Shown one piece after another: positions 4,443 to 10,999 of a stretch of DNA of 10,999 nucleotides. The stretch lies in the NCBI GenBank assembly GCA_947644185.1, contig CANRZC010000050.1, forward strand, positions 1-10,999. The letters are read 5' to 3'. The notes beneath the pieces are model-generated. The model did not search any database and had not been told where the DNA came from. It worked only from the letters and a program-made list of their open reading frames with translations. Both the position numbers and the translations under genes were made by a program. This DNA comes from an uncultured Acetatifactor sp. (GTDB lineage: Bacteria; Bacillota; Clostridia; Lachnospirales; Lachnospiraceae). Numbering within the stretch: the first letter of the stretch is position 1; each line of letters starts with the position of its first letter.

Positions 4443-7400
4443 ATGTCATCCACTACCATTTCCTCATGCAGCCATACCACACACACAGCGCCGCTGTTAG
4501 TCCACTATGGCCTCACCGGCGTCAGCAGCACCATCACCCCAGATGAAACCGGAAACGGTTTCGCCGGCGTGATACGAGGCTGCGATCGAGGTGGCGCTTT
4601 CCTGGGCGCAGATCAAGTCTTTGGCCGCAGGCTCCCTGTGCTGCAGCTTACAGGCAATGCAGAGGGTGGCTATTTGCAGCTGCCTGATGGTGTATTAAAC
4701 GGTGCCGAAGGCCTCACTGTGAGCTTTTACTGCAAGCTCTGTGTGGTCACCGAGTACACCAATCTCTTTTCCTTTGGCACAGATCACTGCTTCTACCTGT
4801 CTGTTCTTCCCGGAGACGAGGACGAAGGCACAGCCTTCCTCTCCCCCTGTGCCACGGCTGGAGGCAGAAGTCAGGAGGCCTGCCTCCAGGAATGGATTTC
4901 GGTTCCCGTAGGGCGCTGGTTTCACATAGCGGTCTCTTTTGGCAACGGCCTTCCCGCCCCTATTACACTGTATCTGGACGGCGAAAAGCGTGGGGAGTTT
5001 TCTCACCGCCGTATGGAAGCCCGGGCTTTAGAGGGAAGTAAAGAGAACTATTTCGGCTTCGGCACTTACGCGCTGGCGCCTCTGGGTGCTTCCTTCGCTG
5101 ACATCAAAGTCTTCGGTGGATTGCTAAAGGAAGAGGAGATGTCTGCTCTATTCCATATAGCGCCCGAAGAACGGCTGCGCCTGGAGGCGGAAAGCTTGGC
5201 AGTTCTTTTTACCAGTCCTCTGGAAACGCCGCCCACTCTGCCCCAAAAGGGACAGCTGGGCGCGGAAATCATTTGGAAGAGCCTGACCCCAGATATTCTA
5301 TCAGACCAGGGACAGTTTTGCCGCCCTGCCCCTGGCAATCCTGCCCTGGAGGGAAGGCTCCAGGCTACTCTAACCTTCCATGGACAGCAAATTTCACAGG
5401 ATTTTTGCTGCCAGATTCCTCCTCTGCCAGAGGATGCTGCCATAGCCCAGGCAGACGCGGACGAAGTGGAGCTGCCTTTCCCGGGACATGTCATTCAGGA
5501 TATCGCCCTTCCCGAAAGCGGGACTTTGGGCTCTGTCTTTTGTTGGGAGAGCAGCCACGCAGAGCTTATGGACGCCCATGGCCAGCTTCAAAAAAGGCCT
5601 GAAAAAAAGGCGGAGGAGCTGACCTTGACTCTGACCTCCACCTATGGTACTGCCACTGTAAACAGACAGTTCCAAATCCGTATCCTGCCGGACATCTGCT
5701 GCGGTCTTCCTCGCATCCCGTACATACCAGCAGCTCCCCTGGAGCAAACCCTGGACTTATGGGAGGAAAATCGCGCTTCAAAAAGTCATGTGCCTTGCCC
5801 TCAGGCTGTGCCTGCATCCAGAGAGCACATTCGTCTCACAGAAGAGAGCATCTTTTATGAGAATCAGGAACGCTGCCTTACTTATCTGCGGCTTTTAGAC
5901 TCGGACAGAATGCTCTACAATTTCCGCAAGGCCTTCGGTGTCCCCACAGGAGAGGCCATGCCCCTGGGCGGCTGGGAAGAGCCCTCCGGGCTTCTGCGAG
6001 GCCATTCCACAGGTCATTTTCTGTCGGCTCTGGCCCATGCCTATGCCTCCACAGGAGACCCCTTCTTTCAGGAAAAAGCGGAGTATCTCATTGTCCAGCT
6101 AAAAAAACTCCAGGACAGCGCTCTGGGTGACCCGGCTGCCTTCCAAACGGCCTGCACTCCCTCCAACGCAGTGCAGTCTCTCTGGAGTCGGAACACCCAC
6201 AAATGGGGAAAGGGGTTCTTAAGCGCCTATTCCCCGGATCAATTTGCCCTTTTGGAACAGTTCACACCCTATGCCACCATATGGGCGCCCTATTATACCC
6301 TTCACAAGATCCTGGCTGGCCTCATAGACTGTCATCTACTGCTGGGCAGTGAAGCTGCGCTGTCGGTGGCCTGCGGCATTGGCGATTGGGTGTCCGCCAG
6401 GCTCTGCGCTACCACAGAGAAACAGCGGGAAGAAATGTGGAAAATGTACATTGCCGGGGAATACGGCGGCATGAACGAGTCCTTGAGCAAGCTCTATGAG
6501 ATTACTGGAAAAAAACGTTATCTGGAGACCGCGAAAATGTTCGACAATAAAGCCCTTTTCCAGGGGTTGGCCCACGGTCATGACACTATCACAGGAATCC
6601 ATGCCAACCAGCATATCCCTCAGATTATTGGCGCCATGGAAGAGTTCCGTGCAACTGGGGAGCCTCACTACTACTATCTGGCCAGAAATTTCTGGGAGCT
6701 GGTGGTGAACCGCTATATGTACTCCATAGGCGGTGTGGGACGGGGCGAGAATTTTAGAGAGCCAGGACTTTTGGCAAAAAATATCGAGGGCGGTCGCAAC
6801 TGCGAGACCTGCGCCACCTACAATATGATAAAGCTCACCGGAATGCTCTATGGGTATGCGCCGGATCACAGCGAATATATGGACTACTGTGAGCGAGCTT
6901 TGGCCAATCATATTGCCGCCAGCCAGAATCCTGTCACCCGGAAGTCAGCCCACCACGGCGTCACCTATATGTTGCCCATTGGCCCTGGCGCCCGAAAGGA
7001 ATACGGCAACGATTATGATGACTTTACCTGCTGCCATGGCACTGGAATGGAGAATCATGTGCGGTATACCGAACACATTTATTACCATGGGCAGGATGGT
7101 ACCCTATATGTGAACCTGTTTTTGCCCTCTGTGTATCACTGGGCAGAAAAGGGAGTACAGCTGACCATGGACGGCACCTTCCCCTCCCAGAGCAGGCAGC
7201 TGACAGTACATATTTCAGACCATTGCAAAACCACAGTCCCTCTGCGGCTTAAGATTCGAATTCCATACTGGTGTAGAGAAACCTTCGCAGTCCAGCTCAA
7301 TGGGGAGACGCTTCCTTCGCCAGAAGCCGATGCTGGCTATTATCTGCTGGAGAGAAGCTTTTCAGATGGAGATCGCATCACGATTTTGACGCCCTATTCT

Positions 7401-7658
7401 GTTCACCTGTGCTATACAGAGGATCTCTTTGAGGGATATCCGGCAGCCAGTGTCATGTATGGGCCTTTGGTGATGACCGCCCTAAGCAGTCAGACAGAGT
7501 GGATTCGGCTGAATCTTTCGTCAGTGGTGGAGGATGCTTTTCAGATTTGTTGGGAAGAAGGCATGCCAGTGCTGTGGTATGATCATCTGAAATTTGTTCC
7601 CTCTTACGCAGCACAGAATGTGGCATATCATACTTATTTTCAGATTTGCCGGGCTTAA
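4443..7658 (+). CDS. DUF1680 glycoside hydrolase (GH127/GH146), probable beta-L-arabinofuranosidase with LamG-like and Ig-like domains
   Basis: A 1071-aa enzyme likely to release beta-L-arabinofuranose from imported arabino-oligosaccharides. No signal peptide is present, so it should act in the cytoplasm. Residues about 15-240 look like a LamG/concanavalin-A-like domain. About 244-415 hold two Ig-like modules. The catalytic domain runs from about 462 to 1065. Visible active-site motifs are GENF (E769, likely acid/base), E788-T-C790 and C863-C864. By comparison with HypBA1 of Bifidobacterium longum, E788, C790 and the Cys pair should bind zinc, and C863 should be the nucleophile. Motifs such as CATYNMIKLT and CCHGTGMENH resemble the GH146-like branch more than HypBA1 (from memory). 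It is longer than the usual 600-800 aa because of the N-terminal modules. AAAGGAGG lies 8 nt before the ATG. It is divergent from the transporter operon and likely co-regulated with it. Confidence 0.9.
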   Translation: MSSTTISSCSHTTHTAPLLVHYGLTGVSSTITPDETGNGFAGVIRGCDRGGAFLGADQVFGRRLPVLQLTGNAEGGYLQLPDGVLNGAEGLTVSFYCKLCVVTEYTNLFSFGTDHCFYLSVLPGDEDEGTAFLSPCATAGGRSQEACLQEWISVPVGRWFHIAVSFGNGLPAPITLYLDGEKRGEFSHRRMEARALEGSKENYFGFGTYALAPLGASFADIKVFGGLLKEEEMSALFHIAPEERLRLEAESLAVLFTSPLETPPTLPQKGQLGAEIIWKSLTPDILSDQGQFCRPAPGNPALEGRLQATLTFHGQQISQDFCCQIPPLPEDAAIAQADADEVELPFPGHVIQDIALPESGTLGSVFCWESSHAELMDAHGQLQKRPEKKAEELTLTLTSTYGTATVNRQFQIRILPDICCGLPRIPYIPAAPLEQTLDLWEENRASKSHVPCPQAVPASREHIRLTEESIFYENQERCLTYLRLLDSDRMLYNFRKAFGVPTGEAMPLGGWEEPSGLLRGHSTGHFLSALAHAYASTGDPFFQEKAEYLIVQLKKLQDSALGDPAAFQTACTPSNAVQSLWSRNTHKWGKGFLSAYSPDQFALLEQFTPYATIWAPYYTLHKILAGLIDCHLLLGSEAALSVACGIGDWVSARLCATTEKQREEMWKMYIAGEYGGMNESLSKLYEITGKKRYLETAKMFDNKALFQGLAHGHDTITGIHANQHIPQIIGAMEEFRATGEPHYYYLARNFWELVVNRYMYSIGGVGRGENFREPGLLAKNIEGGRNCETCATYNMIKLTGMLYGYAPDHSEYMDYCERALANHIAASQNPVTRKSAHHGVTYMLPIGPGARKEYGNDYDDFTCCHGTGMENHVRYTEHIYYHGQDGTLYVNLFLPSVYHWAEKGVQLTMDGTFPSQSRQLTVHISDHCKTTVPLRLKIRIPYWCRETFAVQLNGETLPSPEADAGYYLLERSFSDGDRITILTPYSVHLCYTEDLFEGYPAASVMYGPLVMTALSSQTEWIRLNLSSVVEDAFQICWEEGMPVLWYDHLKFVPSYAAQNVAYHTYFQICRA

Positions 7659-7684
7659 AAAAGTGCCGCAAGAGAGCGGCACTT
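7657..7684 (-). terminator. Intrinsic terminator of the kinase-lipoprotein operon
   Basis: A perfect 9-bp stem (7661-7669 with 7676-7684, loop AAGAGA) is followed on the minus strand by six T (7662-7657, partly within the stem). It overlaps the last bases of the convergent glycosidase stop codon. On the plus strand the hairpin is followed by AAAA rather than a T-run, so it is a weak terminator for the glycosidase. Confidence 0.8.
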
Positions 7685-7685
7685 A

Positions 7686-7704
7686 AAAGTTGCTTCGCAA
7701 CTTT
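7686..7704. other. Second hairpin between convergent genes
   Basis: AAAGTTGC (7686-7693) and GCAACTTT (7697-7704) form a perfect 8-bp stem with a TTC loop, directly adjoining the terminator. It may add to transcription termination or to 3'-end protection of the glycosidase mRNA. Confidence 0.5.
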
Positions 7705-7717
7705 GCTGGCGTTACTT

Positions 7718-7744
7718 CCAGGGTCGCCTGCCTGGCGGCCCTGG
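7718..7744. other. Third, GC-rich hairpin just downstream of the lipoprotein gene
   Basis: CCAGGGTCGCC (7718-7728) and GGCGGCCCTGG (7734-7744) form an 11-bp stem, 10 Watson-Crick pairs plus a T-G pair (G-U in plus-strand RNA), around a 5-nt loop. It starts 6 nt after the stop of the minus-strand lipoprotein gene. No T-run follows in either direction, so an mRNA 3'-end stabiliser or a pause site is likelier than a canonical terminator. Confidence 0.55.
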
Positions 7745-7750
7745 TCCTTG

Positions 7751-9070
7751 TCAAGGCTTCTCTAACGCTTCCTGCTGCAGCTGATCGAAAGCTGCCATGC
7801 ACTGGTCCACAGTAGCACCGCTTAACAGCTGCCGCACAATCAGGCAGGTATTGCCCCACTGCTCTACATTCATCCCTGCATTGGAGCCCAGCACATAGAC
7901 TCCTTCCTCAATTCTGTCATTCAGTGGCCTTAATGCAGGAACACATTCCACAGACACATTCCGGGAAGGCGAGATCACCCTGTTGGTCTCCGAATAGACC
8001 TGCAGTGCTTCATCGGAAACCATAATATCCAGCACCTGCGCCGCATCCTCCGCATGCTCAGCGTTGGCGCCCACGGCGAACCCTGTCATGGGTATCACTG
8101 GCATCTGCCCCAGACTGCTGGGAAAGCCAATGACCTGTAACTCAAAATCTGTCTTCCCATATGCGGTCTCCGTGTTCGCCGCTCCCCAGTAGGCCATCAC
8201 TATAGGGGTCTTCTGGGCTAAGAAATCCGCTCCCTCTCCTTCGATGGCCTCACTGACAATGGCTTTCTGTGCATCGATATAGCCAAGATCCATCAGCTCC
8301 TTCAAAAACTCAAAGCCTGGTCGCATATAGTCGCTGTATTTCGCCTCTCCGCTGTTGAGGGCGGCAATCTCCGCCTCTGTATTTCCGCCATTGTACAACT
8401 CCCCATAGGCCTGGGCAAAGACAAAGGTCTCCAGCCACCAGCGGTTTGCTCCCACAGGGGTCTCAATTCCCTTTTCCTTAAAGACTCTGCAGCACTCCAG
8501 GAAGTCTTCCGGTGTCTGTGGCAGGGCAAGCTCATACTGATCAAACATGTCCTTGTTCACAAACAGTCCATAGGCCACCACCTCCTGGGGTATGGCCACC
8601 AGCTTTCCGTCCACTGTGTTGGCAATTCTTATGATCTCCCGCAGGTTCTTTGCGCTTTCTAAGTTGGAGAGGTCCATCAGCTTCCCCTCCTCCCCCAGCG
8701 CCAGAATGGTATCTGGATTCAGCAGATACAGATCATCCATATCGTTGCGCACTCTGTCCAGGGCAACTTCGTCATAGGTTTTATCTTGATAGTTCTCTGC
8801 CGTATAAGTTGTGTATGCAACAGTGACACCCAGCTGCTCTTCAGCCATAGCTATGGTCAAATCGGAGGCACTCCGGGCTACGTTTTCCGCATTGGGATCT
8901 GTTTTTTCCATAGGGCTAAAAAAATTGACCACGCGTCCGTCATTCTTCTCAGATACTATCAGGTCTTTCGGATCCTCCTTCCCACCGCAAGCTGTCAACA
9001 TCCATACTGCAATTCCAGCCAGACAGGCAGTTATCCATTTTCTCCCTGAGCTTTTTTCAGACTTTTTCAT
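7751..9070 (-). CDS. Sugar-type extracellular solute-binding lipoprotein linked to a sensor kinase
   Basis: A 439-aa lipoprotein of the carbohydrate solute-binding family (COG1653/UgpB-like, usual length). It has a basic N-terminus, a hydrophobic stretch and the lipobox L25-T-A-C28, so it should be anchored outside the membrane. I chose the ATG at 9070, which puts the basic signal-peptide start first and leaves a 20-nt gap to the kinase stop. AGGA at 9083-9086 is a weak, somewhat distant ribosome binding site. An in-frame ATG at 9115 would overlap the kinase gene by 25 nt and give an unusually long N-region. It follows the kinase gene on the same transcript and ends before a terminator, with no permease gene between or after. 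It may therefore present a sugar to the kinase, or serve a permease upstream of the window. It shares no clear similarity with the longer lipoprotein at 1104-2924 beyond family type. Confidence 0.85.
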   Translation of the reverse strand: MKKSEKSSGRKWITACLAGIAVWMLTACGGKEDPKDLIVSEKNDGRVVNFFSPMEKTDPNAENVARSASDLTIAMAEEQLGVTVAYTTYTAENYQDKTYDEVALDRVRNDMDDLYLLNPDTILALGEEGKLMDLSNLESAKNLREIIRIANTVDGKLVAIPQEVVAYGLFVNKDMFDQYELALPQTPEDFLECCRVFKEKGIETPVGANRWWLETFVFAQAYGELYNGGNTEAEIAALNSGEAKYSDYMRPGFEFLKELMDLGYIDAQKAIVSEAIEGEGADFLAQKTPIVMAYWGAANTETAYGKTDFELQVIGFPSSLGQMPVIPMTGFAVGANAEHAEDAAQVLDIMVSDEALQVYSETNRVISPSRNVSVECVPALRPLNDRIEEGVYVLGSNAGMNVEQWGNTCLIVRQLLSGATVDQCMAAFDQLQQEALEKP

Positions 9071-9090
9071 ATAATTTCTCTTTCCTACTC

Positions 9091-10999
9091 TCACAGTTCT
9101 TTTCCCTTGGTACATTGTATGATTACCTTTTTCAAATGCTCCACATCCAACGGCTTGGCCACATGGGCGTCCATGCCCGCGTCTCTGGCTGCCTTTTCAT
9201 CCTCGGCAAAAGCATTGGCTGTCATAGCGATAATGGGAATCCGGCCCGCATCCTCCCGCTCCAGGCAGCGAATGGCTCTAGCGGCATCATGGCCATTCAT
9301 CACTGGCATCTGGACATCCATCAAAATGGCGTCGAACTCTCCTTCTGTCCCTTTCTGGAAACGTTCCACTGCTAGGAGGCCGTTCTCCACCACCTCACAG
9401 GAGGCTCCCTCCATTTCCAAAATCTCCTTCAGGATCTCCGCATTGATTTCATTGTCCTCTGCAGCCAGGAAGTGCATTCCTTCCAAGCTGTATGCCTTCT
9501 CCGGATCTGAATGGCTGTCCTGGGTGTCATCCGCACCCATCTGAGTCACTTTATCCTGGATCTGTTCCTCCACAATACGCAGCTCCAGTTCCACCCTGAA
9601 AAGAGAGCCTCGGTCCACCTGGCTGGACACCTCTATGGTGCCCCCCATAAGCTCTACAATACTTTTGGTGATGGCCATACCCAGCCCTGTGCCCTGTACC
9701 TTGTTGGTGGTGCTGTTCTCCGCTCTGGTGAAGGCATCAAAAAGGATCTCCAGATATTCTGGCGTCATCCCGTAGCCATCGTCCTCCACTTCAATCCGAA
9801 TATGCTCATACTGGTCAGAACGTTTCCCCAGTCCCAGGATGCGGAGCCAGATATGGCCATTCTCAGGGGTATATTTTACTGCATTGGAAAGAAGGTTGAT
9901 GAGAATCTGATTGATTCGTGTCTCATCCCCCATAAGGTACTCATGCCCCACCCCTTCTACTTCCACGCTAAATTCCTGCTCCTTCGCTTTTGCCATAGGC
10001 CGGATAATGGCATCCACAGCGGAAACCACCTGGCTCAATGCAAACTTTTCCAGATTCAGTACCACCTTGCCACTCTCAATTTTAGACACATCTAGAATAT
10101 CATTGATCAGATTCAGCAGATGCTGACCGGAAGCCATGATTTTCTTTGTGTAATCCCGCACTTTCTCAGGATTCTCCGCATCCCTGGCCAACAGCATGGT
10201 AAAACCCAGAACCGCATTCATGGGTGTACGGATATCATGGGACATATTCGAGAGAAACATGGTCTTAGAATTGCTGGCAATCTGGGCAGCCTGCAGTGCC
10301 TCCGCCAGCTGTTTATTGTGGATTCTTCGCTCTGTCTCCCGCTCCTTACGAATTTTATCCTGCTGTCTCCAGTTTAGGTAATACAGAAGGACGCATAGCA
10401 AAAATGCTGCCAGCATAGCAGCCACCACAATGAATATATTTTGCTTGACAGTTTCCCCCTCCTGCTGGATGGCCTCCACCGGCACATAGCCCACCAGGAA
10501 AATGGTACCGTCATTTACTGACCACATATAATTGAGGGCATTGACACCGCGTATGTCGTGGTAGAAGAGAACGTTTATCCCATTGGCCAGACAATCTGTC
10601 ACCTGCGCCCGGATCTTATCATCCTGGATGTCATTGGCCCGGTAGAAGTCGTCCAGATTTAGATGGCCTGCTGTCCGCTGCCCCATCCCCTTTGGCTTTA
10701 GCACAAAGCGCTCGCTCTCTGCGTCCATGATATACAGGGTGGCCTGCTTCCCATAAAATCCATTTGGCAGGGATTTGTCGATGGCATCGTACACATATTC
10801 TATATAGAGGGTCCCTATTTCCTCCCCCTGCCTCTCCACAGGACATTTTATGGTATAAGACCATGTCCCCATAAAGTTTAGATAGGACTGGGAGACCTGC
10901 ATTCCCCTTATAGTCCCTCCTGCGGAAAAGTCCAGTCCCTCCTCTGTAAATGGCTCTCCTGTGCTGGATACCCCTTGGGTTTCCCCAGAAAGGATCAAT
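9091..10999 (-). CDS. Hybrid sensor histidine kinase with C-terminal receiver domain (N-terminus beyond right edge)
   Basis: 636 codons, the first incomplete, are visible; the start lies outside the window, and the TTG at the edge is not a real start. Numbering from that TTG, residues 1-180 are the end of an extracytoplasmic sensor region resembling Cache domains. A membrane helix follows at about 187-208, then a coiled linker. The HisKA phosphorylation site is H254 in NMSHDIRTPM. The ATP-binding domain has an N-box with N372, a G1 motif D407-D-G-Y-G and a G2 motif GTGLGMAITKS (436-446). The receiver (about 508-628) has E514-D515, phospho-acceptor D561 in LMDVQMPVMNG, T593 and K615. All catalytic residues are present. 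It autophosphorylates on receipt of an external signal and passes phosphate to its own receiver. The final DNA-binding partner is not in the window. It is co-transcribed with the lipoprotein at 7751-9070. Confidence 0.93.
   Translation of the reverse strand, partial: LILSGETQGVSSTGEPFTEEGLDFSAGGTIRGMQVSQSYLNFMGTWSYTIKCPVERQGEEIGTLYIEYVYDAIDKSLPNGFYGKQATLYIMDAESERFVLKPKGMGQRTAGHLNLDDFYRANDIQDDKIRAQVTDCLANGINVLFYHDIRGVNALNYMWSVNDGTIFLVGYVPVEAIQQEGETVKQNIFIVVAAMLAAFLLCVLLYYLNWRQQDKIRKERETERRIHNKQLAEALQAAQIASNSKTMFLSNMSHDIRTPMNAVLGFTMLLARDAENPEKVRDYTKKIMASGQHLLNLINDILDVSKIESGKVVLNLEKFALSQVVSAVDAIIRPMAKAKEQEFSVEVEGVGHEYLMGDETRINQILINLLSNAVKYTPENGHIWLRILGLGKRSDQYEHIRIEVEDDGYGMTPEYLEILFDAFTRAENSTTNKVQGTGLGMAITKSIVELMGGTIEVSSQVDRGSLFRVELELRIVEEQIQDKVTQMGADDTQDSHSDPEKAYSLEGMHFLAAEDNEINAEILKEILEMEGASCEVVENGLLAVERFQKGTEGEFDAILMDVQMPVMNGHDAARAIRCLEREDAGRIPIIAMTANAFAEDEKAARDAGMDAHVAKPLDVEHLKKVIIQCTKGKEL

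Noticed and set aside
6336..6911. A 191-codon minus-strand frame within the glycosidase gene
   Set aside because: It overlaps conserved catalytic-domain coding sequence and shows no domain of its own.
9071..9115. Upstream in-frame ATG (9115) as the start of the second lipoprotein
   Set aside because: It overlaps the kinase gene and would put about 15 extra residues before the basic signal-peptide start. The ATG at 9070 fits a lipoprotein better, although its ribosome binding site is weak.
10996..10998. TTG at the right edge as the kinase start
   Set aside because: The visible protein begins in the middle of a sensor domain, without the first membrane helix. The gene must continue beyond the window.

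Overview
The window looks like a carbohydrate-utilisation locus of a Gram-positive anaerobe in Clostridia, most likely Lachnospiraceae. This is inferred from lipoprotein solute-binding proteins, an LplB-type sugar permease with no dedicated ATPase gene, strong AGGAGG-type ribosome binding sites, mid-range base composition and a LacI-type regulator. No rRNA, tRNA, CRISPR array, insertion sequence or phage gene is visible.

Layout, left to right. Positions 1-4056 are a minus-strand operon read right to left: a LacI-family regulator (2998-4056), a large sugar-binding lipoprotein (1104-2924), an LplB-like permease (70-1008), and probably the first codons of a second permease leaving the left edge. 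Positions 4057-4442 are a dense divergent regulatory region. It holds a near-consensus minus-strand promoter, a weaker plus-strand promoter, two copies of a LacI-type operator, two identical 30-bp perfect inverted repeats, and phased T-tracts. Positions 4443-7658 encode a 1071-aa cytoplasmic DUF1680 glycosidase (GH127/GH146, beta-L-arabinofuranosidase group) on the plus strand, with an N-terminal LamG-like domain and two Ig-like modules. Positions 7659-7750 hold three successive hairpins between convergent genes. Positions 7751-10999 are a second minus-strand unit: a hybrid sensor histidine kinase (start beyond the right edge) followed after 20 nt by a second sugar-binding lipoprotein.

Working model (inference): an arabinose-containing oligosaccharide is captured by the lipoprotein at 1104-2924 and imported by the LplB-type permease pair, powered by a shared ATPase encoded elsewhere. 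The 1071-aa enzyme then trims it in the cytoplasm, with both arms under LacI control. The kinase and lipoprotein pair on the right may be a separate extracellular sugar-sensing module. The most notable non-coding signal is the tandem inverted repeat in front of the glycosidase. One -10 box lies in the repeat, and the predicted transcript would carry three arm segments that can pair in two mutually exclusive ways.
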